In this document: positions 1 through 7,365 of the stretch, piece by piece
How the letters are laid out: the number at the start of each line of letters is the position of its first letter
Numbering within the stretch: the stretch's first letter is position 1
Assembly: GCA_934463175.1 (NCBI GenBank)
Contig: CAKSIW010000031.1
Span: 1-27,973, forward strand
DNA length: 27,973 bases
Source of the DNA: an uncultured Clostridia bacterium
GTDB taxonomy: Bacteria; Bacillota; Clostridia; Monoglobales; Monoglobaceae
Reading direction: 5' to 3'
The notes under the pieces: model-generated
Seen by the model: only the letters and a program-made list of their open reading frames with translations
What the model was told of the DNA's origin: nothing
The model's database searches: none
Made by a program: the position numbers and the translations under genes

Positions 1-345
1 ACGCTCGGCTCGCCTGTTCGCTTGCAAGCGCGCTCACAACGGCTCACAGTCGCTACCACCTTTTTGCGATTGCGCCTGCGGCGCGAATATTTCAACAGTT
101 TGGCTTTGCTGTGTCGGAACGGTCTTTGCTCCGTTCCGATTTTTTTATGCAATAAAAAAATCAGTCACACGCTCCGTCGTTCCTCCTCTTTCGCAAAAAG
201 GCACGCTCGGCTCGCCTGTTCGCTTGCAAGCGCGCTCACAACGGCTCACAGTCGCTACCACCTTTTTGCGATTGCGCCTTCGGCGCGAATATTTCAACGG
301 TTTGGCTTTGCTGTGTCGGAACGGTCTTTGCTCCGTTCCGGCTTT
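1..345 (+). repeat. Family A tandem repeat array (period ~202 bp), left copy
   Basis: The sequence beginning at 1 recurs at 203 with only scattered differences, so at least 1.7 units of a ~202-bp tandem repeat are present and the array runs off the left edge. Each unit holds a hairpin with arms CGGAACGG and CCGTTCCG followed by a T run (first near 115-147, again near 316-350). A second palindrome has arms GATTTTTTTAT and ATAAAAAAATC. Short palindromes around CGCTTGCAAGCG and GCGCCTGCGGCGC also occur. The same family is found in reverse orientation at 15025-15671. The ORF that reads through this array is an artefact of the repeat. No gene is seen in 1-420. Confidence 0.9.
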
Positions 346-420
346 TTTTGCCGCACCGGCATATTTTTTCAGCACGGTGTTAATACTAATACTATATATT
401 TTTTGAAAGGAATTGATTGT

Positions 421-678
421 ATGAAGGAATTCACCTATAAAATATGCGATGAGGTCGGCATTCACGCAAGACCTGCGGGGCTTTTGGTCAAGCTTGCCGC
501 AAATTTCAGCTCCTCCGTCACCCTTCACAAGGGGTCAAAATCCGCCGACGCCAAGAAAATTTTCTCTGTCATGGCTCTCGGCGCAAAAAAAGACGATGAG
601 GTCACGGTCAGCATATGCGGCTCGGACGAGGACACCGCATTCACAGAGCTGAAAAGCTTTTTTGAAAATAATTTATAA
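421..678 (+). CDS. HPr-family phosphocarrier protein lacking the regulatory serine
   Basis: This 85-residue protein matches HPr, which carries phosphate from PTS enzyme I to the sugar-specific EIIA domains in the cytosol. The active-site segment GIHARPAG places the phospho-accepting histidine at residue 15, as in canonical HPr. The position equivalent to the HPr-kinase site Ser46 is Lys46 (segment DAKKIFSVM), so regulation by HPr kinase at that site should be lost; Ser49 is nearby but not equivalent. The ATG at 421 is chosen because it gives the usual HPr length and has AAAGGA upstream; a longer upstream reading only runs through the family A repeat. The gene stands alone, followed by a perfect palindrome. 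It may be the general HPr or a paralogue used in regulation; ptsI is not in the window. Confidence 0.9.
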   Translation: MKEFTYKICDEVGIHARPAGLLVKLAANFSSSVTLHKGSKSADAKKIFSVMALGAKKDDEVTVSICGSDEDTAFTELKSFFENNL

Positions 679-684
679 AAAATG

Positions 685-720
685 GGCTGTTTAAAAAGTC
701 AATTGACTTTTTAAACAGCC
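685..720 (+). terminator. Perfect 36-bp palindrome after the HPr gene
   Basis: Arms GGCTGTTTAAAAAGTCAA and its exact complement meet with no spacer, beginning 7 bases after the HPr stop codon. A short T-rich tract (TTAGTTTTT) follows. It probably acts as an intrinsic terminator for the HPr gene, although the stem is AT-rich and the T run is interrupted. Confidence 0.7.
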
Positions 721-725
721 TTAGT

Positions 726-969
726 TTTTCCAAGGGGATTGGAAAAAAGCTTTGGAATCGGCAAACTGAACCAAAACTTTAGTTTTGGGTTACCCGAAGG
801 CGTACACAGGTACGCCGAGAGGTGAAGTTTGCCGATAGCAAGAAAAGGAATAATTCTGTGAAAAATCAAATTTGTTTGATTTTTCTGCCTCAAACATCAG
901 GAAACTATTGTTTTTGTATTTCCTTAAATATGTGCTTATCCTTCCTTTTCTTGCGTTCCGGAGTTTTTT
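726..969 (+). ncRNA. Unidentified highly structured element between convergent genes
   Basis: The interval between the HPr gene and the convergent ABC-F gene is almost entirely self-complementary. A closing helix pairs 743-757 with 956-969 (one bulge, two G-T wobbles that suit a plus-strand RNA). Inside are a helix 758-767/826-835 (TCGGCAAACT with its exact complement) that encloses two hairpins (769-791 and 799-816, the latter GGCGTAC/GTACGCC), and a 13-bp helix 838-850/942-954 that encloses an 11-bp hairpin at 860-885. A competing hairpin 726-746 uses bases of the closing helix. No open reading frame with a ribosome site is seen. It could be a small RNA, a read-through leader, or a mobile palindromic repeat; I do not recognise the family. 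The strand is inferred from the wobble pairs only. Confidence 0.5.
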
Positions 970-1005
970 AACATCCCCTTTGACTGTCTCTCCGTATTTC
1001 CTGCC

Positions 1006-2931
1006 CTATTCAAGACCGCTCCATTCCTCATAATATTCCTCAAGCCGTCTGCGGCATTCGTCAGCCTCGGCACATCTCTCGTTCAGCTTGACATAATCCG
1101 AGAAAATATCCTCTCGGCTCATTTCCTCATCAAGCACCTCAATCCGCGCCTCGGTTTCCTCAATCAGCCGTTCAAGCTCGCGGATTCGGTTTTTCCTCCG
1201 CGCGTCCTCACGCCGCTGTTCCTTTGAACGGTATGCCCTGTCCGCAGCATTTGCCGCATTCTCCTTTGCCGCCCGTGCCTTCTCTTCCTCAGCCCGCGCC
1301 GCTTCCTCAGCCTCCCTGCGCTCGCACACCTCGCAGTAGTAATCATAGTTCCCGTCATATATAACCGCGCCGTCGCGCTTGATTTCAACAATTCTGTCGG
1401 GAACCTTGTTGAGAAGGTATCTGTCGTGCGTGACGAAAACCGCCGTTCCGCCATACTCCGAGAGTGCCGCCTCCAGAACCTCCTTTGAAGCAAGATCAAG
1501 ATGGTTTGTCGGCTCGTCCAGAATCAGGACGTTGGAATGCTCCAGCATGATTATACAGAACGCAAGCTTTGCACGCTCGCCGCCGCTGATGACCCTGACG
1601 GGCTTATATACATCGTCGCGCGTCAGCAGAACATTCCCGAGAGTGCGTCTGATTTCCGTCTCGCTTATGTCGGGGAATCTGTCCCACAGCTCGTCAATGG
1701 CAAGCTTGTCAAAGCCGAGATTGAGGTTCTCCTGCTCATAATAGCTTATGCTGACGTTTTTTCCCCACTCGACCGTTCCCTTAAAATGCGGAATCAGACC
1801 CATGACGCATTTTAAAAATGATGATTTTCCGATTCCGTTGTCGCCGATAATCGCCACTTTTTCGCCGCGGCGGACACAGAGATTGATGCCCTCGCACAAA
1901 ACCTTCTGCCCGTCTCCGACCGAAACCGAAAGGTCATCAACCGTCAGAACGTCCTTATACGGCTCTTTGGAATATTCAAATCTGAGCCGCATCGGCTTTT
2001 GCAGACTCTCGGGCTTTTCGAGTTTCTCCATGTTTTCAAGCGTTTTGAGCCGCGACTTCGCCGACGCTGATGTTGACGCACGCGCAATGTTTTTGTCAAC
2101 ATATGTCTGAAGCTGTGCAATCTGCATTTGCTGCATTTCATATTCCTTTTCCTCGCGTGCGCGCCGTTCTGCCTTCTGCACGGTGTATGCGGAATAGTTC
2201 CCCGAATAGGAAAACAGCCGTCCGCGTTCAGCCTCATATATGTGACTGACCGTTTTGTCGAGAAAATATCTGTCATGCGAAACAATCAGGAGTGCGCCGC
2301 TGTATGAGATGAGATAGTCCTCCAGCCAGCGCAGTGTTTTGAAGTCAAGATGGTTTGTCGGCTCGTCCAAAATCAGCAGCTCGGGTTCTTCAAGCAGCAG
2401 CCGCGCAATTGCAAGCCGCGTTTTCTCGCCGCCGCTGAGGGTTGCAATGACGGTGTTCTCATCGCGGTCGCCGAACCCCATACCGCACAGAATCATGCGT
2501 ATTTTCAAATCAATCCGGTAGCCGTCGCGGCTGTCAAAATATGCCTGAGCCGCCGCATATTCCGACGCCGCACGGCGGTATTCCGCACCCTCTGTGTCGG
2601 AAAGCTGCGACATTTCGCGCTCCAGGCGGCGCATTTTTTCCTCCGCCGCCAAAACATCGCCAAACACCCTGCGCATTTCCTCAATTATCGTGCTTTCGCG
2701 CTCCAAACCGTTGTTCTGCTCCAGATAACCGATCGAAAGACCCGGCTTTTTGACCAGCTGTCCGCTGTCATAGCCGAGTTTTCCCGTGATTATCTTCAGG
2801 AGCGTTGATTTTCCCGCGCCGTTCACGCCAATCAGACCGTAACGGCACTTCTCGTTCACGGTCATGTTTATGTTTTTCAGTATTTCCTCCTGTCCAAAGC
2901 TCTTGCACAGGTTTTCAATCGTAATCAGCAT
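1006..2931 (-). CDS. ABC-F family ATPase (ribosome-associated, duplicated ABC domains)
   Basis: This 641-aa soluble protein has two ABC ATPase domains and no membrane segments, the layout of ABC-F proteins, which act on the ribosome as translation factors or antibiotic-protection proteins. Domain 1 has Walker A GVNGAGKS (residues 35-42), signature LSGGEKTRL and Walker B LLILDEPTNHLD. Domain 2 has Walker A GDNGIGKS, signature ISGGERAKL and a second DEPTNHLD. The linker between them is the charged, arginine-rich P-site tRNA interaction region. The C-terminal ~110 residues are a Glu/Arg-rich coiled coil like that of Uup/YdiF-type members. The ATG at 2931 lies 2 bases after the stop of the upstream gene, with AGAGG before it, so it is the last gene of the minus-strand operon. 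The subfamily cannot be assigned safely. Confidence 0.93.
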   Translation of the reverse strand: MLITIENLCKSFGQEEILKNINMTVNEKCRYGLIGVNGAGKSTLLKIITGKLGYDSGQLVKKPGLSIGYLEQNNGLERESTIIEEMRRVFGDVLAAEEKMRRLEREMSQLSDTEGAEYRRAASEYAAAQAYFDSRDGYRIDLKIRMILCGMGFGDRDENTVIATLSGGEKTRLAIARLLLEEPELLILDEPTNHLDFKTLRWLEDYLISYSGALLIVSHDRYFLDKTVSHIYEAERGRLFSYSGNYSAYTVQKAERRAREEKEYEMQQMQIAQLQTYVDKNIARASTSASAKSRLKTLENMEKLEKPESLQKPMRLRFEYSKEPYKDVLTVDDLSVSVGDGQKVLCEGINLCVRRGEKVAIIGDNGIGKSSFLKCVMGLIPHFKGTVEWGKNVSISYYEQENLNLGFDKLAIDELWDRFPDISETEIRRTLGNVLLTRDDVYKPVRVISGGERAKLAFCIIMLEHSNVLILDEPTNHLDLASKEVLEAALSEYGGTAVFVTHDRYLLNKVPDRIVEIKRDGAVIYDGNYDYYCEVCERREAEEAARAEEEKARAAKENAANAADRAYRSKEQRREDARRKNRIRELERLIEETEARIEVLDEEMSREDIFSDYVKLNERCAEADECRRRLEEYYEEWSGLE

Positions 2932-2933
2932 AT

Positions 2934-3317
2934 CTACCTCTCGATTTTTTCAGCCTTGATGTTCATTTCCTTTGAAAAGAAACGGCGCAGCAGAAGTATT
3001 CCTGCACAAAGTGCCGCCGCCGCACCGATAAACGATGTCAGATTGCCGCCCTTTGCGCCGAGTGCGCCTCCCGTCAGCATACACAGAGTCAGGCAAAGAT
3101 AGCCGAGTGCACACCGTTTCAGGAAGGCTGTGTCGTCCGCAGTCAGCCGAACGGCATCGCCCTTGCAAAACCCTTCGGTGTTTCGGATTCTGACATATGT
3201 GCCCCGCGCATTGCAAAGACCGCAGGACGCACAGTTTCCTCCGCACGCCGACTCTCTTTCCACTCTGACCTTTGCATATTTTTCATCAGTCTCAACCACA
3301 ACTCCGCACTTTTCCAC
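2934..3317 (-). CDS. RseC/MucC-like small membrane protein with a cysteine cluster
   Basis: This 127-aa protein has an N-terminal beta-rich segment with four cysteines at about residues 25, 29, 32 and 35 (CGGNCASCGLC), followed by two hydrophobic helices at roughly 69-88 and 93-114 and a basic tail. This is the arrangement of the RseC/MucC family, known in proteobacteria for roles in sigma-E control and SoxR reduction; the role in Clostridia is not settled. It starts with GTG at 3317, 6 bases after the recN stop, with GGAGG about 13 bases upstream. It sits tightly between recN and the ABC-F gene, so co-transcription is likely. The Cys cluster suggests metal or Fe-S binding; that is inference. 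Confidence 0.72.
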   Translation of the reverse strand: MEKCGVVVETDEKYAKVRVERESACGGNCASCGLCNARGTYVRIRNTEGFCKGDAVRLTADDTAFLKRCALGYLCLTLCMLTGGALGAKGGNLTSFIGAAAALCAGILLLRRFFSKEMNIKAEKIER

Positions 3318-3323
3318 TGTGTC

Positions 3324-5012
3324 TCAGACCCTCCGTTTTTTCTTTTCCTCTGCCGCCATTTCAATCATTTCACGCGCATTTTTCCGAGTCAGCTCCGTGA
3401 CCGAAACGCCGCCGATAATCCGCGCAAGCTCCGAAACACGTTCCTCCTCGCCGAGAAGTCTGACGTTTGTTCTGGTCTCCGCGCCTTCCGCGGTTTTTTC
3501 AATCAGGAAATGGCTGTCTGCCATGCTTGCAAGCTGTGCTAAGTGCGTGATTGAAAAAACCTGCTTTTTTGCCGACAGTGCGCATATTTTTTCCGCGATT
3601 TTCTGTGCCGCCCTTCCGCTGACACCCGTGTCAATTTCATCGAATATCATCGTGTCGGCAGTGTCTGCGTCCGAAAGCGTTGTTTTCATCGCAAGCATAA
3701 TTCTCGAAAGCTCACCGCCCGACGCAATTTTTGACATCGGCTTCAGTGCCTCTCCGGGGTTTGCCGAAATCATAAATTCAACCTCATCACAGCCGCATGA
3801 ATCAAGCTCGCCGCACCGCGTCACGCAAACCTCAAACCGCGCCTTCGGCATGTCAAGCTCCGCAAGCTCCTTCATGATTCTTTCCGAAAGAATCTCTGCC
3901 GCCGCCCTTCGTTTTTCCGAAAGCGCGTCCGCAAGAGCGTTCGCACGCGCTTCAACCTCCGCAAAACGTTTCTTCAGCTCTTCAAGACGTTCATCGCTCC
4001 GCGAAATTCCGTCTGCCTCCTCTTGCGCTTTTTTGCAGTATTCGTGTATTTCCGCAACGGAATTGCCGTATTTTCTTTTCAGGTTTCCGATTAAATCAAG
4101 CCGTTCCTCAATTCTGTCAAGCTCCGCCATGCTGAAATCTGTCCCCGAAAGGCAGGCATTCAGCTCGGAGGCAATGTCTTCGGTTTCCGCAATGACGCTT
4201 TCAAGCCGCGCACTGCTTTCCTCAAGCTCGGGCGCGAACCGTTCAAGCCCCGAAAGACTTCTCGCCGCACGGCGCAGAAGGTCATATGCCGAATATTCCT
4301 CGCCGCCGTACAGCGCGGAATATGCCTCACCCGCACCCGAAACAATGCTTTCCATATTATACAGCCTGTCACGCTGCGCCTCAAGTGCCTCGTCCTCGCC
4401 ATCGGTGAGCCGTGCCGCCGTGATTTCTTCAATCTGGAAATTGAGCAGCTCCAGCCTCCGTTCCTTTTCGTTCTCGTCCGATGACAGCGACTTGATTTCC
4501 TTTTTTATTCTGCGCATTTCGGAATATACCTCAGAATATTCCTTCTTCTCCTCCGAAAGATGACCGAACTCGTCCAGAAGTGACAGGTGGTTGTCGCGGC
4601 TCAGGAGTGACCGGTTGTCGTTTTGCCCGTGAATGTCAATCAGCACATCAGCCGCGTCGCGCACAAGACAAAGCGGCATGATTCTGCCGTTTATGCGGCT
4701 GCTGCTTTTGCCGTCCGCGCCCAGTCTGCGGCTTATGATGACCATGCCGTCCTCAGGCTCGATTTCAAGTTCGGCGAGTCCTGCAAGAGCCGACTCGGAC
4801 GTGACCTCAAAACACAGCGAAACCGAGGCAAAATCGCACCCCGTGCGAACCAGGTCACGGCTGACCCTTGCGCCGAGAGCCATTCCGATTGAGTCAATCA
4901 GAATGGATTTTCCCGCGCCCGTCTCGCCCGTCAGAACATTGAAGCCGTCTCCGAACTCAACCGTCACTTCATCAATCACCGCAACGTTTTTAATATTCAA
5001 TTCTCTGAGCAT
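3324..5012 (-). CDS. recN: DNA repair protein RecN
   Basis: This 562-aa SMC-like ATPase acts early in double-strand break repair in the cytosol. It has Walker A GETGAGKS at residues 29-36, a long Glu/Arg-rich central coiled coil (about 150-370), and a C-terminal ATPase half with the signature IASGGELSRIMLAM and Walker B MIFDEIDTGVSG. Length and ends match RecN. I place the start at the ATG at 5012 (MLRELNIKNV), the family's normal N terminus, with AAAGGA 11 bases upstream; a GTG three codons earlier (5021) is possible but sits too close to the ribosome site. It lies 26 bases after nadK. In many Bacillota argR lies just before recN; no argR is present here. Confidence 0.97.
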   Translation of the reverse strand: MLRELNIKNVAVIDEVTVEFGDGFNVLTGETGAGKSILIDSIGMALGARVSRDLVRTGCDFASVSLCFEVTSESALAGLAELEIEPEDGMVIISRRLGADGKSSSRINGRIMPLCLVRDAADVLIDIHGQNDNRSLLSRDNHLSLLDEFGHLSEEKKEYSEVYSEMRRIKKEIKSLSSDENEKERRLELLNFQIEEITAARLTDGEDEALEAQRDRLYNMESIVSGAGEAYSALYGGEEYSAYDLLRRAARSLSGLERFAPELEESSARLESVIAETEDIASELNACLSGTDFSMAELDRIEERLDLIGNLKRKYGNSVAEIHEYCKKAQEEADGISRSDERLEELKKRFAEVEARANALADALSEKRRAAAEILSERIMKELAELDMPKARFEVCVTRCGELDSCGCDEVEFMISANPGEALKPMSKIASGGELSRIMLAMKTTLSDADTADTMIFDEIDTGVSGRAAQKIAEKICALSAKKQVFSITHLAQLASMADSHFLIEKTAEGAETRTNVRLLGEEERVSELARIIGGVSVTELTRKNAREMIEMAAEEKKKRRV

Positions 5013-5038
5013 TGCGCCCACCGTCCTTTGTCAAAAAT

Positions 5039-5884
5039 TCAGTCCGCAAGCTTGTTTCGGATTACGTCAAAAAAGCTCTTTCCGTTTAAATTTATCAATG
5101 ACGCGCACCGCGAGGAGCGCACAATTTCAATGTAATCTCCCCTGCCGAGAGTTCCGACCGTCTCTCCGTCGGTTCTGACCGCCGCGTCACTCCGATATTC
5201 CGCGTCGATTCTGACGCGGACACGGCTGTCGGGCGGCACGACAATGCAGCGTGACTTCAGAGTGTGCGGACAAATCGGCGTGAGAATCATGCAGTCGAGA
5301 GACGGATGCACAATCGGACCGCCGCAGGAGAGGGAATATGCCGTTGAACCCGTTGAGGTTGCAACAATCACTCCGTCCGCAAGGTATCTGTCCGTCACAG
5401 TGCCGCCGATTTCCACCTCAGCGGAAATCATTTTCGACTGCTCGCCGCGCAGAATGACATCGTTCAGCGCGGTGTAGCTTCCGCTTTGTTTGCCGTCCGA
5501 GAATATCCGTGCTTCAAGCATCATGCTCCGTCTGACGGTGTATTCACCTGCAAACAGGCGGCTGAAAACCCCTGTCTCATCGCTTTCCGCCTGAGCAAGA
5601 AATCCGAGATGCCCGAGGTTGATTCCCATAATCGGAATGTCAAATTCCGCCGCATCGTTTGCAACGCGCAGAATCGTTCCGTCACCGCCGAGAACAACGA
5701 TGAGGTCGCATTTTGCAAGAAGCTCATGCTTTTCGTCAAACTCCGCATCAACGTCCGCTCTGCCGCGGAGACTGCTGTCAAGCATGACTGTTTTTCCGAA
5801 ACCGTGCAGAATCTCCGCAACCGCCCGTGTTGCCGAAAAATCGGTGTCGCGGTCGGTGTTCGGAAATATTGCTATGTTTTGCAT
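5039..5884 (-). CDS. nadK: NAD kinase (ATP-NAD kinase)
   Basis: This 281-aa enzyme phosphorylates NAD to NADP in the cytosol. The diagnostic GGDGT motif is at residues 66-70 (VVLGGDGTILRVAND), followed by the NLGHLGFLAQ segment and the conserved STGSTAYSLSCGGPIVHP loop that shapes the NAD site. The ATG at 5884 has a strong GGAGGAG 8 bases upstream. It is followed closely by recN. Upstream, instead of abutting tlyA as is common, it is separated from it by ~690 bp of repeats (families C, B and D), so whether it still shares the upstream promoter is open. Confidence 0.97.
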   Translation of the reverse strand: MQNIAIFPNTDRDTDFSATRAVAEILHGFGKTVMLDSSLRGRADVDAEFDEKHELLAKCDLIVVLGGDGTILRVANDAAEFDIPIMGINLGHLGFLAQAESDETGVFSRLFAGEYTVRRSMMLEARIFSDGKQSGSYTALNDVILRGEQSKMISAEVEIGGTVTDRYLADGVIVATSTGSTAYSLSCGGPIVHPSLDCMILTPICPHTLKSRCIVVPPDSRVRVRIDAEYRSDAAVRTDGETVGTLGRGDYIEIVRSSRCASLINLNGKSFFDVIRNKLAD

Positions 5885-5889
5885 TCGAC

Positions 5890-6341
5890 CATCTCCTCCT
5901 TCGTCGCGCTGCGGACATTAGCGTTCCGTCTGACCCGAAGGGTCAGACAGTCACTTTCAGTCCGCGCGCTCCTCTTTCCCAAAAACCGTCGGCTTTGCCT
6001 CCGTTTTTCGGGAGCCCTGCTCGTTTCACTCGCTTTTGCACAAGCAATTATGCTCCGTCCTCCCTTGTCGGTAGGACAGTCGCTCTATGCTTGGCTGCTC
6101 GTCGACGCAACGCAAGCGGTTGTGCTCCGTCCTCCCTGCTCGGTCGGACAGTCGCTCTGCGCTTGGTTGCTCCTCTTTCCCAAAAAGCTTTGCTTTTTGG
6201 GAGCCCTAACCCTCCCAAGGCAAGCGCGCTACACTTGCCGCCCCCCTTTGGAAAAGGGGGGATGTTCGGGCGATTTGTGAACCGCCCGAATGTCGTTGCG
6301 GCACAGTCAGCGGTTAATCCTCAAGGTATATCTCTTATTCC
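5890..6341 (-). repeat. Family C repeat array upstream of nadK (reverse orientation)
   Basis: Several degenerate units of a ~115-130-bp GC-rich repeat lie here, reading on the minus strand toward nadK. Recognisable parts are CCCAAAAAGC...GCTTTTTGGG hairpins (near 6178-6210), the GAGCGACTGTCC...GGACGGAGCA segment (several copies), and a C/G-run hairpin near 6239-6260. A perfect hairpin at 5928-5948 (GTCTGACCC, loop GAA, GGGTCAGAC) occupies the place of differently sequenced but also perfectly paired hairpins in other copies, such as 23501-23521. The array ends directly at the ribosome site of nadK. Overlapping ORFs here are repeat artefacts. Confidence 0.8.
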
Positions 6342-6540
6342 GCGCCTTGTTGTTGGTCATGATGTCGGATTTTGCGAAAGACACGGATTTTTGGCGTGAA
6401 CCGTGCGCACGAATTAATCAATTTCCATAATGTGCGCACGGTTCAGCACAGCAAAGCCGCTGACTGCGGCTTTAATCTGTGCGTGCGTCAAAAATCCTTT
6501 GTCTGAGCAATTAATCCGACACATAACCAATAATCGGCGC
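6342..6540 (-). repeat. Family B element, copy B3 (199 bp), downstream of tlyA
   Basis: The ends form an inverted repeat (GCGCC, then TTGGTCAT, then TGTCGGAT reading inward from each side, with small differences). Inside are two stem-loops: arms GAACCGTGCGCAC (6398-6410) and GTGCGCACGGTTC (6432-6444), and a second at 6447-6481 with arms around AAAGCCGC and GCGGCTTT. Compared with copies at 22765, 26816 and 27650, the first stem differs at three pairs and every change is matched on the other arm. No ORF is present. Confidence 0.85.
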
Positions 6541-6572
6541 ACAGGGGGTTCGGGGGCGGTGCCCCCGCATAA
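6541..6572 (-). repeat. Family D hairpin just after the tlyA stop codon
   Basis: On the minus strand the tlyA stop is followed at once by CGGGGGC, loop ACC, GCCCCCG (6551-6567) and then a second C run (CCCCC) that duplicates the 3' arm. The same module follows galE and hemW. It may act as a terminator or mRNA 3'-end stabiliser, although no T run follows here. Confidence 0.7.
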
Positions 6573-7355
6573 TTAAATCATATGAGACCTCTCCACAAGC
6601 TCCGCAACATCAAATTCCGCGCTCTCCGCGCCGTCCTTTCTGACATACATTAAATATTCAATATTCCCCTCAGGTCCTCTGACGGGCGAGAAATCAAGCC
6701 CTGCAACACAGAACCCAAGCTCCCTTGTGAACTCCGTCACCGTTTCAATAACCTCAATGTGGGTTTCCTTATCACGCACAACGCCCTTTTTGCCGACCTT
6801 GCCGCGTCCCGCCTCAAACTGCGGCTTGATGAGACAAACTCCACAGCCGCCGTTCTTCAGAAGCGAATATGCCACGGGAAGGACAAGCTTCAGCGATATG
6901 AACGACACGTCAACCGAGAAAAAATCAAGCTCCTCGGGAATTTCCTCACGCGTCACATACCGAATGTTGGTTCTTTCCATATTAACTACGCGTGCGTCAC
7001 CCCTCAGCTTCCATGCCAGCTGACCGTAGCCGACATCAACCGAATATACCTTTGCCGCCCCGTTTTGGAGCATACAATCGGTGAAGCCGCCCGTTGACGC
7101 GCCGATGTCCATACATACACAGTCCGAAAGCGCAATCGGAAACACCTGCATTGCCTTTTCAAGCTTCAGTCCGCCTCGGCTGACATACGGGATTCCGCCG
7201 CCGCGTACCTCAATTTTTTCATCTCCGCGGACAGCCTCCCCTGCCTTCATTGCCTTTTGGTTGTCTATATACACATTCCCCGCCATAATCTGAGCCTGCG
7301 CCGCACTGCGGCTTTCCGCCAGATTATGCTCCGTGAGATATACGTCAAGTCTCAT
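6573..7355 (-). CDS. tlyA: TlyA-family rRNA 2'-O-methyltransferase
   Basis: This 260-aa protein has an N-terminal S4 RNA-binding domain (residues 1-60, MRLDVYLTEHNLAESRSAAQ) and a C-terminal FtsJ/RrmJ-type SAM methyltransferase fold (DIGASTGGFTDCML, SVDVGYGQLAWKLR). Candidate K-D-K-E catalytic residues are in SRGGLKL, DVSFISL, KPQFEAG and GNIEYL. TlyA methylates ribose groups of 16S and/or 23S rRNA; in Bacillota the homologue is YqxC. I set the start at the ATG at 7355, which gives the standard N terminus and begins 10 bases after the dxs stop; the longer upstream frame overlaps dxs and has no homology to the family. The order dxs-tlyA is conserved in Bacillota. Confidence 0.95.
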   Translation of the reverse strand: MRLDVYLTEHNLAESRSAAQAQIMAGNVYIDNQKAMKAGEAVRGDEKIEVRGGGIPYVSRGGLKLEKAMQVFPIALSDCVCMDIGASTGGFTDCMLQNGAAKVYSVDVGYGQLAWKLRGDARVVNMERTNIRYVTREEIPEELDFFSVDVSFISLKLVLPVAYSLLKNGGCGVCLIKPQFEAGRGKVGKKGVVRDKETHIEVIETVTEFTRELGFCVAGLDFSPVRGPEGNIEYLMYVRKDGAESAEFDVAELVERSHMI

Positions 7356-7365
7356 TTTTGCCAAT

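Noticed and set aside
3130..4563. A 477-codon plus-strand ORF
   Set aside because: It is antisense to recN, is extremely Ser/Arg rich, and arises from codon bias of the real gene.
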